From: Pseudomonas gingeri
Lineage (GTDB): Bacteria > Pseudomonadota > Gammaproteobacteria > Pseudomonadales > Pseudomonadaceae
DNA: 64,000 nucleotides
Direction: 5' to 3'
Assembly: GCF_013385635.1 (NCBI RefSeq)
Contig: NZ_JACAPR010000010.1
Coordinates: 310,001 to 374,000 of the forward strand
In this document: piece after piece, positions 17,497-25,818 of the stretch
Layout of the letters: each line of letters opens with the position of its first letter
How positions within the stretch are numbered: the first letter of the stretch is position 1
Program-made: the position numbers and the translations under genes
The notes under the pieces: model-generated
What the model saw: the letters and a program-made list of their open reading frames with translations, nothing else
What the model was told of the DNA's origin: nothing
The model's database searches: none

Positions 17497-18822
17497 ATGT
17501 CGGTAAAAATCAACTTGCTTACACTGGCGGTTTCGCTGGGGATGGCCCAGGTCGCCATGGCGACTACCGTGACCGACCAGAGCGATGCCAAGGGCTTTGT
17601 CGACGACAGCAGCCTGAACCTGCACCTCAAGAACCAGTACTTCGACCGCGACCGGAAAAATGACAAATCCGATCTCGAGGACTGGACCCAGGGCATCTTC
17701 GGCAACTACAGCTCGGGCTTCACTCAGGGCACTGTCGGTTTCGGCGTCGACGCCTTCGGCTACTGGGGCATCAAGCTCGATGGCGGGCCGGGCACGGCAG
17801 GTACCGGCAACCTGCCGGTGGGACGCAACGGCTCCCCTGAAGACGATTACGCCAAGGCCGGTGGCGCGGTGAAGATCCGCGTCTCCAAGACCGAGTTGCT
17901 CTACGGTGACATGCAGCCCACCGCGCCGGTCTTCGCCGCCGGCGGTACGCGGCTGATCCCGGAAACCGCCACCGGTTTCAACCTGCTCAGCAGCGAGATC
18001 AAGGACCTCGACCTGGAAGCCGGCCACTTCACCAGCGGTACCGGCGTGGTCACCACCAGCAACGACCATGACCTGTTCGCCACTTACGCCAACGTCACGA
18101 CCAGTGCGGTCAACTACCTGGGCGGCAAGTACACCGTCAACGACAACCTCAACTTCACCCTCTACGGTTCCGAGTTCGAGGACGTCTGGCGCCAGTACTA
18201 CACCAACGCCAACTACACCTTGCCGATTTCCCAGGCCCAGTCGCTGAACTTCGACTTCAACCTTTACCGCACCCTGGACGAGGGCGAGGCCAAGGCCGGT
18301 CCGATCAACAACACCGCGTTCTCCTTCGCCACCGCCTACACCTTCCTGACGGCCCACACCGTGACCCTGGCGTTCCAGAAGATCCATGGCAATACACCGT
18401 TCGACTACGTCGGTTTCGGTACCAACGGCCCTGGCGACGGCGGCGACTCGATCCTGCTGGCCAACTCCGTGCAGTTCTCGGACTTCAACGGTCCCGGCGA
18501 GCAATCCTGGCAGGCCCGTTATGATCTGAAAATGGCGACCTACGGCGTGCCGGGCCTGAGCTTCATGACCCGCTACATCCACGGTGACGATATCGATGGC
18601 AGCAAGATTGCCGCGGACAGCCCTTACCACGCCTACGGTTATGGCGCCAACGGCGAGCACCACGAGACCGATGTGGAAGCCAAGTACGTGATCCAGAACG
18701 GCCCGGCCAAGGACCTGTCCCTGCGCCTGCGCGAGTCCATCCACCGGGGCAATGCCGATCAGGCCGAAGGCGACAACAATGAGTTGCGCCTGATTGCCGA
18801 CTACCCTATCTCGATCTTCTGA
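17497..18822 (+). CDS. OprD-family outer-membrane porin
   Basis: Encodes 441 aa with a signal peptide ending near AMA-TTVTDQ (residue 22). The mature protein shows alternating beta strands, the family opening GFVDDSSLNLHLKNQYFDRD, an internal GAVKIRVSKTELLYGDMQPT and a C-terminal aromatic residue (Phe), as needed for BAM insertion. OprD-family channels carry amino acids, peptides or carboxylates across the outer membrane. Its place after the aminotransferase/cyclodeaminase pair suggests it imports the same amino acid, but a 524-bp gap means a separate promoter. Confidence 0.92.
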   Translation: MSVKINLLTLAVSLGMAQVAMATTVTDQSDAKGFVDDSSLNLHLKNQYFDRDRKNDKSDLEDWTQGIFGNYSSGFTQGTVGFGVDAFGYWGIKLDGGPGTAGTGNLPVGRNGSPEDDYAKAGGAVKIRVSKTELLYGDMQPTAPVFAAGGTRLIPETATGFNLLSSEIKDLDLEAGHFTSGTGVVTTSNDHDLFATYANVTTSAVNYLGGKYTVNDNLNFTLYGSEFEDVWRQYYTNANYTLPISQAQSLNFDFNLYRTLDEGEAKAGPINNTAFSFATAYTFLTAHTVTLAFQKIHGNTPFDYVGFGTNGPGDGGDSILLANSVQFSDFNGPGEQSWQARYDLKMATYGVPGLSFMTRYIHGDDIDGSKIAADSPYHAYGYGANGEHHETDVEAKYVIQNGPAKDLSLRLRESIHRGNADQAEGDNNELRLIADYPISIF

Positions 18823-19637
18823 TCAGGGGTTGGAAGAGGAGGGTGCAGGCCTTCTTCTTTCGCCGGCTCCGGCGCACAGGCGCTCGCGTCTGCCCGTGCC
18901 GCCTCGACGCGGTTCCTGCCAGAGCGCTTGGCCTGGTACAACGCAGCATCCGCCAGCCCATAGGCACTGTCGAAACGGGTGCCCACGGGGCTGGCACTGA
19001 CGCCGAAACTGGCGGTGATCCGGCGGTTCACCGGCTGCCCGAAGACATGCGCGGCAATCGTGTCGCGCAGGGTCTCGGCAAGGTCCAGGCCCTCTTCGAG
19101 GGTTCCGGCGGGCATCAGCACGGTAAATTCCTCTCCGCCCACGCGACCAATGAATCCGCTATTGCCGACCACGCGCCGCAGGCAACCGACGATGCCCTGG
19201 ATCACCGCATCGCCGGCGGGATGGCCGAACTCATCGTTGACCTGCTTGAAGTGGTCGATATCCAGCACCACCATCACCGCACCGGTTTTCTGCAGTGCCT
19301 GCACGGTCAGGTCAATCACCGCGCCACGGTTCAGCACGCCGGTCAGCGCATCATGGGTGGCGCGGTATTCGAGTTGATGGGCCAGGGTCTGCAACTGGGC
19401 ATTGAGCGTGTTCATTTCGCGCTCGGCGCGGTCGCTGCGGCGGATCAGCCGGCGTGTCTCGCGCATGAGCCGCTCGAAATGCACGGTCAGGTCGGCGAGC
19501 GCCTGCTGGTACACCGGAGCGCCTGCTTCAGTCACGGCCAGAATGGAACGGGCATGTTCAAGCGCGTCAGTTTCGCTTTTGAACAGGTCCGGTTCAGCGT
19601 CATCCTGTGCGCCAGCGAAAGTGACTGAAGCGGTCAT
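18801..19637 (-). CDS. siaD: SiaD-like diguanylate cyclase
   Basis: Encodes 278 aa; ATG 19637 has AGAAGG 9 bp upstream (ATG 19646 is the alternative). The N-terminal half is a predicted coiled-coil stalk (VHFERLMRETRRLIRRSDRA). The C-terminal GGDEF domain has the active-site motif GGEEF (in RVGGEEFTVLM) and DHFKQVNDEFGHPAGD. The RxxD inhibitory site normally five residues before the motif is absent. It makes c-di-GMP from GTP. Size, stalk and its place last in a phosphatase-kinase-SiaC-cyclase series match P. aeruginosa SiaD, which SiaC activates. Its 3' end overlaps the convergent porin by 22 bp. Confidence 0.85.
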   Translation of the reverse strand: MTASVTFAGAQDDAEPDLFKSETDALEHARSILAVTEAGAPVYQQALADLTVHFERLMRETRRLIRRSDRAEREMNTLNAQLQTLAHQLEYRATHDALTGVLNRGAVIDLTVQALQKTGAVMVVLDIDHFKQVNDEFGHPAGDAVIQGIVGCLRRVVGNSGFIGRVGGEEFTVLMPAGTLEEGLDLAETLRDTIAAHVFGQPVNRRITASFGVSASPVGTRFDSAYGLADAALYQAKRSGRNRVEAARADASACAPEPAKEEGLHPPLPTPDQKIEIG

Positions 19638-19659
19638 GCTCATCATCCTTCTCGGGGTG

Positions 19660-20049
19660 TCATTGGAGAGTCGTGGCGTGGTCGTTGAAGATGATGGCGG
19701 TAAAGTCGGCCTTCAACTCTTCACCGAACTCGAAAATCGTTTCGTCTTCTTCATCGTGGTACCAGTTCACCTGCATCTCGTTACCTGATTGCGCGGCCTT
19801 GTCCAGGGCATCGAAGATGCTGAACAGCATCTTGGTGCTGGAGCTGTTGAAGTAGGCCAGGGCGATATGGACGGTGATGGTGATGTCTTCGCGAGAGGCG
19901 AGATAGCCGCGCAGTTGCTGGAGCACGGGGGCGTAGAAGGCCGCGGCATTTTCCGGGTAGGACTCGCCTTTTATCGTCAGCAGGTTCTGATCGAAACGAA
20001 AGTCGACTTCCGGCGATGTGGCGGTTGCTTCGATGTAGAAATTATCCAT
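19660..20049 (-). CDS. siaC: SiaC-like regulatory phosphoprotein (DUF1987)
   Basis: Small cytoplasmic protein of 129 aa with the SiaC/DUF1987 signatures IKGESYPEN (residues 26-34) and ALAYFNSSSTKMLFSIFD (residues 63-80). In P. aeruginosa, unphosphorylated SiaC binds and activates the cyclase SiaD, while phosphorylation on a threonine in the second motif by SiaB releases it and the SiaA phosphatase reverses this. The acceptor position here appears to be serine (Ser69). It sits 22 bp upstream of the siaD start, in the same operon. Confidence 0.85.
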   Translation of the reverse strand: MDNFYIEATATSPEVDFRFDQNLLTIKGESYPENAAAFYAPVLQQLRGYLASREDITITVHIALAYFNSSSTKMLFSIFDALDKAAQSGNEMQVNWYHDEEDETIFEFGEELKADFTAIIFNDHATTLQ

Positions 20050-20068
20050 GGTGATTGCGTCACTCTAC

Positions 20069-20638
20069 TCAAATGGTGGCTTTAAGGCAGAACAGCGTGG
20101 TGCCGGGCTCGTCCGCTCTCGGGTAGAAATCGAATTCCAGCGGGGCGCAGGCGTCGCGCGCCATTGTCAGGAAACCCAGGCCGGCGCCCTTGCTGTCGGC
20201 AGGGGTTTCCGCGCGCAAGGTGACCTTGTAGGCCTGCTTGATCTCCTCCAGCGACATGTTGCGCAGGGGTTCCAGCTTTTCACGCAGGCGATCGACGTCG
20301 CTGGTGGCGATCGGGTTGGCGCAGAGCATCAGGTGGCGATCGCCGTCGGCACTGATGCACACCGCGCCCTGGCGCAGCGACGATTCGTCGCCCGGATCGG
20401 TGGGCAGCGAGTCGGATGAGTAGTGAATGATGTTTTGCGACAGCTCGACGAAGGACGAAAACAATTTGCGTCGCGTCGGCCCGTTGACCCCCGAGATTTC
20501 CAGCTGCAGCCGGACCACTTCGGCCATGGCGGTGATGATCGTGTGGGAGAAATACCCCATGTGATAGAAAATCACGTTGCGCTGCTGGGCCAGGTCGAAG
20601 AAGTGGCAGTCGGAGTGAACAGCATTCGAATTAATCAT
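20069..20638 (-). CDS. siaB: SiaB-like protein kinase
   Basis: Encodes 189 aa from ATG 20638. The protein has a GHKL-type fold: VELSQNIIHYSSD resembles the N-box helix, and SKGAGLGFLTMARDA a glycine-rich ATP lid. It lacks a histidine-kinase dimerisation domain. In P. aeruginosa the homologue phosphorylates SiaC and so turns off c-di-GMP production. The gene overlaps the upstream phosphatase by 8 bp and precedes siaC by 19 bp, so translation is probably coupled. Confidence 0.83.
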   Translation of the reverse strand: MINSNAVHSDCHFFDLAQQRNVIFYHMGYFSHTIITAMAEVVRLQLEISGVNGPTRRKLFSSFVELSQNIIHYSSDSLPTDPGDESSLRQGAVCISADGDRHLMLCANPIATSDVDRLREKLEPLRNMSLEEIKQAYKVTLRAETPADSKGAGLGFLTMARDACAPLEFDFYPRADEPGTTLFCLKATI

Positions 20639-21878
20639 GATCGTTTCCAAGACGCGCGCAGAAGAGGGTGAGATCGTCACGGCGGGTTTGCTCTCCCTGC
20701 CAATTGGCCAGCGTGCGCTGCAAGGCTTCGCAGATGACGGTCGCCGGCTGATTGCGATGTTCCAGTATCGTGTCGAACGCCTTGCTCTTGCCGAAGGCGA
20801 TGTTGCGCGGGCCGCCGATCTGGTCGGTCAGGCCGTCGGTCGCGATGAAGACCAGGCTGGCCGGCGCCAGGGCGATTCGGTTCACCGGCCACTGGTAGTC
20901 GATGGCGCTGTCCACGTAGCCGACGCCGACGCGCTGTCCGGACAGGGTTTCCATCTGCCGGGCCTCGGGCGGCAAGACGTGCAGCGCCATGCGCGCGCCG
21001 GCAAAGCTCAGGGTCTGGCTGGCGCTGTCGAACCAGAGGAACGCGGCATCCAGGCCATCGTCGGACTCGGGGGTTTCAACGCCGCTCTGCACCTGGCCCA
21101 GCAGTTCCTTGACGCTCTTGTTCACCGCCGACAGCAGCACGCCCGGATCCCGCGGCCCGAAACGTACCAGGGCCTGGGTCAGCGAAGATGAGGCGATCAG
21201 GGTCATGAAGGCACCGGGAACACCGTGGCCGGTGCAGTCGGCTATCGCGCCGAACCAGCCGTCGGGGTAGGCGCAGAAATGATAGAAGTCGCCACCGACC
21301 ACATCCCGCGGCTCCCACAACAGGACCGCGTCTTCCAGGGTCGACTTCAGGGTATCGCGCGAGGCCCGCAGCATGGAGCGCTGGATAACGCTCGCGTACT
21401 CGATGCTCTGCATGATCTGGCGGTTTTTCTCGGCCTGCATGGCCGCGACCACGGCCATCAGTTGCAGGCCATTGCCCAACCCGGCGAATTGGCCGTTGCG
21501 GGTAATGATGAAACCGTCCGCGAGGGTCTTTTCGCCGGACTCCACGGTCTTGAAGGTCAATTCCTCGATGCTCATGCCGGTATCGACGATCAACGGTTCC
21601 TTGTCCATGAAAGCGATGCAGCTTTTCTTGTCGTAGAGCTCGCGGTGAAACGGCTTGCTCATCATCGACAGGAAGATGTTGCGGTTGATCAGGCCGATGG
21701 GCCGCTCATCTTCCAGCACCGCCAGGCAGACCATTTCCTTCTGTGAGCTGAAGGTCTCCATGACCAGGGCATTGGTGCTGCTCCAGTCGATCGCTGGCAC
21801 TTCCGTGCACAGATCGCCGGCACAGCGGTGATCCTTGGGCCGTTGTGGACGCATGAAGGAGAAGGTTTCTGCGCGCAT
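20631..21878 (-). CDS. siaA: SiaA-like PP2C phosphatase with N-terminal CBS-like input domain
   Basis: Encodes 415 aa from ATG 21878; TTG 21896 is possible. Residues about 1-150 look like a CBS-domain pair (CLAVLEDERPIGLINRNIFL; a second unit ends GFIITRNGQFAGLGNG). Residues about 165-410 are a PPM/SpoIIE phosphatase with metal-ligand motifs VVGGDFYHF, ADCTGHGVPGAF, ATDGLTDQ and RRDDLTLF. P. aeruginosa SiaA instead has a periplasmic sensor, two membrane helices and HAMP. This version is soluble, so it must sense a cytoplasmic signal, possibly an adenine nucleotide. Predicted function: dephosphorylate SiaC to switch on SiaD. Confidence 0.8.
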   Translation of the reverse strand: MRAETFSFMRPQRPKDHRCAGDLCTEVPAIDWSSTNALVMETFSSQKEMVCLAVLEDERPIGLINRNIFLSMMSKPFHRELYDKKSCIAFMDKEPLIVDTGMSIEELTFKTVESGEKTLADGFIITRNGQFAGLGNGLQLMAVVAAMQAEKNRQIMQSIEYASVIQRSMLRASRDTLKSTLEDAVLLWEPRDVVGGDFYHFCAYPDGWFGAIADCTGHGVPGAFMTLIASSSLTQALVRFGPRDPGVLLSAVNKSVKELLGQVQSGVETPESDDGLDAAFLWFDSASQTLSFAGARMALHVLPPEARQMETLSGQRVGVGYVDSAIDYQWPVNRIALAPASLVFIATDGLTDQIGGPRNIAFGKSKAFDTILEHRNQPATVICEALQRTLANWQGEQTRRDDLTLFCARLGNDHD

Positions 21879-22153
21879 GCTGGGGTCGCCGGGCAAAGTG
21901 AAGGCACAATGCTATCCCCGCAGTATGAACCTTGTGTTACGGATCTTCGCGAGGGTGCCGAGCGGGAGCGGGCGCTGTGCACCGCCCTTCGTGTATCAGA
22001 GTGTGTACGAACTCGGGGCTGATACATCCCGCGACCTCCTGCCCGGTTCCGGGACACAGAAGGGATACACGCTCGCGATTAACTTTGCTGGTCGAACAAC
22101 GCAGCCCAAGACGCTGCTGATTCGCTCAATCCATTGTTGATCGGGAGATATCC

Positions 22154-22429
22154 ATGAAGAGCCAATACGCAGCCCTCGCAGCCACCCTCGCCATTTCACT
22201 CAGCGCCTTTGCCGCCACTGCCCAGGCCGCCGATGGCCAGGCTCCCCAGGAAAAATGCTACGGCGTGTCCAAGGCCGGCCAGAACGATTGCGCCGCCGGT
22301 AAAGGCACTTCCTGCGCGGGCACCGCCACCGCCGACTACCAGGGCAATGCCTGGGTGCTGGTGGACAAGGGCACCTGCACCCAGATCAAGACGCCCAAGG
22401 GCTTCGGGTCCCTGACGGAGCAGCCATGA
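22154..22429 (+). CDS. bufA1: BufA1-type bufferin precursor (DUF2282)
   Basis: Encodes 91 aa with a Sec signal peptide ([20 protein letters not shown], cleavage after AQA at about 25). The mature part has four cysteines at 35, 46, 54 and 75 in the DUF2282 pattern ([22 protein letters not shown]). Bufferins are ribosomally made, post-translationally modified periplasmic copper-binding peptides whose cysteines are changed by a multinuclear iron oxidase (BufB) with BufC. GGGAGA lies just before the ATG. Its stop overlaps the DoxX gene by 4 bp. Family confidence is high; the modification here is inferred from the downstream enzymes. Confidence 0.88.
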   Translation: MKSQYAALAATLAISLSAFAATAQAADGQAPQEKCYGVSKAGQNDCAAGKGTSCAGTATADYQGNAWVLVDKGTCTQIKTPKGFGSLTEQP

Positions 22430-22863
22430 GCCGCGGCGCCGGGGCAGTGAGTGCCGGCCTCGGCCGGTTGTTGCCCGAGTCCCTGTTGCTGCTGGTAGCC
22501 CGTGTGGGGATCGCCTCGGTGTTCTTCCTCTCGGGACGCACCAAGGTTGAAGGCCTGTTGACCCTGAAACCATCGACCTACGTGCTGTTCCGTTCGGAGT
22601 ACGCGCTGCCGCTGATTCCGTCCGACCTGGCGGCACACCTGGCGACCTATGCCGAGCACCTGTTCCCGGTCCTGCTGGTGCTGGGGTTGCTGACCCGGCC
22701 CGCGGCCCTGGCCTTGCTGGGCATGACCGCGGTGATCGAGGTGTTCGTGTACCCCGATGCATGGCCGACGCACCTGAGCTGGGCCGGCCTGCTGTTACCG
22801 CTGATCGCCTATGGCGGCGGGAACTGGTCACTGGATGCGCTGTTGCGTCGCCGACCGGCCTGA
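22426..22863 (+). CDS. DoxX-family membrane protein
   Basis: Encodes 145 aa with four predicted membrane segments (about 15-32, 65-85, 88-107 and 120-135) and the DoxX opening [20 protein letters not shown]. It overlaps the bufferin precursor gene (ATGA), so the two are translated together. DoxX proteins recur in bufferin operons, sometimes named BufD. They may serve redox or quinone-linked functions in the inner membrane, but the biochemical role is not established. Confidence 0.85.
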   Translation: MSRGAGAVSAGLGRLLPESLLLLVARVGIASVFFLSGRTKVEGLLTLKPSTYVLFRSEYALPLIPSDLAAHLATYAEHLFPVLLVLGLLTRPAALALLGMTAVIEVFVYPDAWPTHLSWAGLLLPLIAYGGGNWSLDALLRRRPA

Positions 22864-22954
22864 CACGGCGCTTCACATAGCCTCCTGGCACAGCCCTCTC
22901 TGAACATGACTTTCAACCACAACATCAAGCCCCGAAGGCTTGAGGAGAAGCACC

Positions 22955-23719
22955 ATGCGTAAGTTACCCCTCCTGGCTCTCAGTGCCCTGGCCATGGCCG
23001 CGCCAATGTTTGCCAGTGCGGCCGATCCGGTTCCGCCGGCCGGCGCGAAGAATATCGTCATCGTCCATGGTTCGTTCGTCGATGGTTCGGGCTGGCGGGT
23101 GGTCCACGACATCCTGATCCACAAGGGCTATCACGTCAGTGTGGTGCATCAGCCGGCCACCAGCCTGGATGCCGATGTGGCCGCGACCCGGGAAATCCTC
23201 GACCAGCAGGTCGGACCGGTGGTGCTGGTCGGCCACAGCTCCGGTGGTGCGGTGATCGGTATTGCCGGTGAGCGCGACAAGGTCAAGGCACTGGTCTACG
23301 TCGCCGCGCTGCAACCGGAAGTCGGCGAGACCCTGGGCCAGTTGCTGAGCTCCATGCCGTCACCGAGCAACGACATCCATGGCACCCGCGATGGCCTGCT
23401 GTTCGTCGACCGTGCCAAGTTCGGCGAAGACTTCGCCGCCGACCAGACCACCAACCGCACCGACTTCCTGGCCGCTTCGCAAGTACCGGCGACCACCGCC
23501 ACCTTCGGCGCGCAGAACTGGGCCGCCGCCTGGCACAAGAAACCGAGCTACGGGATTGTCGCCACCGAAGACAAAGCCCTGAACCCGGACCTGCAACGCT
23601 GGATGTACAAGCGCGCCGGCTCCAAGGTCACCGAGATCAAGGCCAGCCATACCGTCTACATCTCGCAGCCTGAAGCGGTGGCGAAAGTCATCGAAGAAGC
23701 CGCGCTGAACGCCAAGTAA
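22955..23719 (+). CDS. Exported alpha/beta hydrolase
   Basis: Encodes 254 aa from ATG 22955 (GAGGAG 7 bp upstream). A signal peptide ends near FASA-ADPVPP (residue 22). The mature domain is a compact alpha/beta hydrolase: oxyanion loop VIVHGSFVDGSGW, nucleophile elbow VGHSSGGAV with Ser, and a C-terminal KASHTVYISQP with the catalytic His. Close relatives are small periplasmic esterases of unknown substrate. It lies between the two bufferin precursor genes, so it is probably cotranscribed; whether it takes part in bufferin maturation is unknown. Confidence 0.82.
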   Translation: MRKLPLLALSALAMAAPMFASAADPVPPAGAKNIVIVHGSFVDGSGWRVVHDILIHKGYHVSVVHQPATSLDADVAATREILDQQVGPVVLVGHSSGGAVIGIAGERDKVKALVYVAALQPEVGETLGQLLSSMPSPSNDIHGTRDGLLFVDRAKFGEDFAADQTTNRTDFLAASQVPATTATFGAQNWAAAWHKKPSYGIVATEDKALNPDLQRWMYKRAGSKVTEIKASHTVYISQPEAVAKVIEEAALNAK

Positions 23720-23767
23720 AACCCTCAACCCAACCTGACGTACCCCTTATCTATCTGGAGAAACACC

Positions 23768-24034
23768 ATGGCCACCACCGCTTCCCGCTTGAGCATCGCC
23801 ACCGCCGCCGCGTTGATCGCACTGGCATCCGCTTCCTTCGCCGTCTCCGCCAGCGCCGCCGACAAGGAGCAGCCGGGCCGCTGCTACGGCGTCAACAGCT
23901 GCAAGGGCGAAAGCCTCTGCGCCACTGCCAAGAACGACTGCAAGGGCCTGAACAGCTGCAAGGGGCAGGGCGTCGTGGTCAAGACCCCGAGCGAGTGCCT
24001 GAAGGCCGGCGGCACCCTGACCGAGCCTAAATAA
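23768..24034 (+). CDS. bufA2: BufA2-type bufferin precursor
   Basis: Encodes 88 aa with a signal peptide of about 30 residues ending ASA. The mature part has six cysteines arranged as CYGVNSCKG, LCATAKNDCKG, NSCKGQG and a final SEC, the repeated N-x-CKG pattern of the second bufferin group. GGAGA lies 7-8 bp before ATG. It differs clearly from the four-cysteine precursor upstream, so the locus makes two kinds of peptide. Periplasmic metal, probably copper, binding is inferred from the family. Confidence 0.88.
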   Translation: MATTASRLSIATAAALIALASASFAVSASAADKEQPGRCYGVNSCKGESLCATAKNDCKGLNSCKGQGVVVKTPSECLKAGGTLTEPK

Positions 24035-24052
24035 GCCTGAACCCATGATCCC

Positions 24053-24138
24053 GTAGGAGCCGGCTTGCTGGCGATGGTGTCGACGCGTTGTGTCTGTCAG
24101 ACCCTGTCGTCTGTATCGCCAGCAAGCCGGCTCCTGCA
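24053..24138. repeat. REP-type hairpin inside the bufferin operon
   Basis: GTAGGAGCCGGCTTGCTGGC at 24053 is mirrored by GCCAGCAAGCCGGCTCCTGC ending at 24137, with about 40 bp between. It is a REP doublet of a different subtype from the one at 8605. It separates bufA2 from bufB and would protect the 3' end of a precursor-encoding transcript or damp readthrough to the enzymes. Confidence 0.82.
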
Positions 24139-24193
24139 GGGGCGTGGTGTTCTTCGATCGGTATTACCCTCTCTCTCAAGCCGAGCACGCGTA

Positions 24194-25045
24194 ATGTCTG
24201 TCTCTATTCCTGTTTTTCCGGGCTACGGCCTGGGCCTGCGCAAGGAACACTATCGGGATTTCCTGGAGACCGAGGTGCCGGTCGATTTTGTCGAGGTCAT
24301 CTCCGAGAACTTCATGGTCGCGGGCGGCCAGCCCCGGCATATCCTGCGCCAGATCCGCGAGCGGCATCCGGTGGCGCTGCACGGTGTGTCGATGTCCATC
24401 GGCTCGGCGGACGGGCTCAACCCCGATTACCTGCGCCGCCTCAAGGATCTCGTCGACGAGATCGACCCATTGTTCGTTTCCGATCACCTGAGCTGGTCGC
24501 GCATCGACCGGTTCAACTCCCATGACCTGCTGCCGGTGCCCTATACCGAAGAGGCCCTGGACAGCGTCTGCCGGAATATTTCCATGGCCCAGGATTTCCT
24601 CGGCCGTCCGATGCTGTTTGAAAACCCGTCGAGCTACCTGGCCTTCGATGGCGCGACGATGACCGAATGGGAATTCATCGCGCGGATGTCAGAGCGCACC
24701 GGCTGCGGACTGCTGCTCGACGTCAACAATATCTTTGTCAGTGCGACCAACCACGGTTTCGACGCGCTGGCCTTTCTCGACGGCCTGCCGGCGGACCGCG
24801 TGCGGCAGATTCACCTGGCCGGACACAGCCAGGGAGCCGAGTTGCTGATCGACACCCACGACAGCCCGGTCTGCCAGGAAGTCTGGGCGCTCTACGCCCT
24901 GGCGATTTCACGCTTCGGCCCGGTGGCGACGATGATCGAGCGGGACGACCGGATTCCGCCGCTGGCCGACCTGCTCAAGGAGCTGGACATGGCCCGCACC
25001 CTCGGTTCGCTCGATGCCCGCGGCTGTTCACGGAGTGCGCCATGA
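24194..25045 (+). CDS. bufB: BufB-type multinuclear non-heme iron oxidase (MNIO, DUF692)
   Basis: Encodes 283 aa from ATG 24194; the frame is open further upstream only through the repeat. The TIM-barrel DUF692 motifs are clear: LHGVSMSIGS, FVSDHLSWS, LFENPSSYL, LLLDVNNIFVSATNHG and QIHLAGHS, which supply the His, Glu and Asp iron ligands. In bufferin systems this enzyme, with BufC, oxidises precursor cysteines to heterocycles such as thiooxazoles. Its stop overlaps bufC by 4 bp. A single copy serves two precursor types here. Confidence 0.92.
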   Translation: MSVSIPVFPGYGLGLRKEHYRDFLETEVPVDFVEVISENFMVAGGQPRHILRQIRERHPVALHGVSMSIGSADGLNPDYLRRLKDLVDEIDPLFVSDHLSWSRIDRFNSHDLLPVPYTEEALDSVCRNISMAQDFLGRPMLFENPSSYLAFDGATMTEWEFIARMSERTGCGLLLDVNNIFVSATNHGFDALAFLDGLPADRVRQIHLAGHSQGAELLIDTHDSPVCQEVWALYALAISRFGPVATMIERDDRIPPLADLLKELDMARTLGSLDARGCSRSAP

Positions 25046-25788
25046 ACCTGGCCGAGTTGCAACGCGAGTTCCACCACTGGCTGGTCACGGCGGACGAAAG
25101 CGCCGCGCAACGCCTCGGCGGCAACGTAGCCGCCGGCCTGGCGGTGTACCAGAACAACTACCGGGCGCAGCTGGTGGGGTGTCTGGAACAGGCATTTCCC
25201 CATTTGCGCCGGTGGATCGGCGACGAGGCGTTCCTCGCCGCCGCGGTCAGTCATATCGACCGGCAACCACCCCATGCCTGGACCCTGGATGCCTACCCCG
25301 AGGGCTTTCACGCCAGCCTGGTGACGCTGTTCCCGCACAACCCCGATGTCCAGGAGCTGGCCTGGATCGAGGCGGCGCTCAACGATGCCTTTGTCGCCGC
25401 GGATGCCGACGCCTTGTCGCTGGAAGCCCTGGCGACGATCGACTGGGATTCGGCACGACTGCGCCTGACGCCGTCCTTCCGGAGCCATGCCCTGACCACC
25501 AATGCCGAGCCGATCTGGTCCGCGCTGTGTGACGAGGTGGCGCCGCCGGAAAGCGAGATGCTCGCCGAGCCGGGCGGCGTGATCGTCTGGCGCCGGCAAT
25601 TCACCTCACGGCTACGTCCGCTGGAGCAGTTGGAATACCAGGCCCTGCTGCACCTGCAGGCCAACGGCAGCTTTGCCGCCCTGTGCGAGTGGCTGGTCGA
25701 ACGCCTCGGCGAAACCGAGGGCATTGCCCGGGCCGGTGCGCTGTTGGCCGGCTGGCTCGCCAGCGAACTGATCGTCGATATCAGCTGA
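25042..25788 (+). CDS. bufC: BufC-type MNIO partner (DUF2063)
   Basis: Encodes 248 aa starting at the ATGA overlap with bufB. The N-terminal DUF2063 domain is recognisable from ELQREFHHWL, AVYQNNYRAQLVGCLEQAFP and FLAAAVSHIDRQPP, and a second winged-helix-like part occupies the C-terminal 100 residues. DUF2063 proteins bind the precursor peptide and deliver it to the MNIO enzyme. A T-run or hairpin terminator is not visible before the next gene 30 bp on. Confidence 0.9.
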   Translation: MNLAELQREFHHWLVTADESAAQRLGGNVAAGLAVYQNNYRAQLVGCLEQAFPHLRRWIGDEAFLAAAVSHIDRQPPHAWTLDAYPEGFHASLVTLFPHNPDVQELAWIEAALNDAFVAADADALSLEALATIDWDSARLRLTPSFRSHALTTNAEPIWSALCDEVAPPESEMLAEPGGVIVWRRQFTSRLRPLEQLEYQALLHLQANGSFAALCEWLVERLGETEGIARAGALLAGWLASELIVDIS

Positions 25789-25818
25789 ATCCTGTCCCAC
25801 TTACCCGAGGAGCCCATC

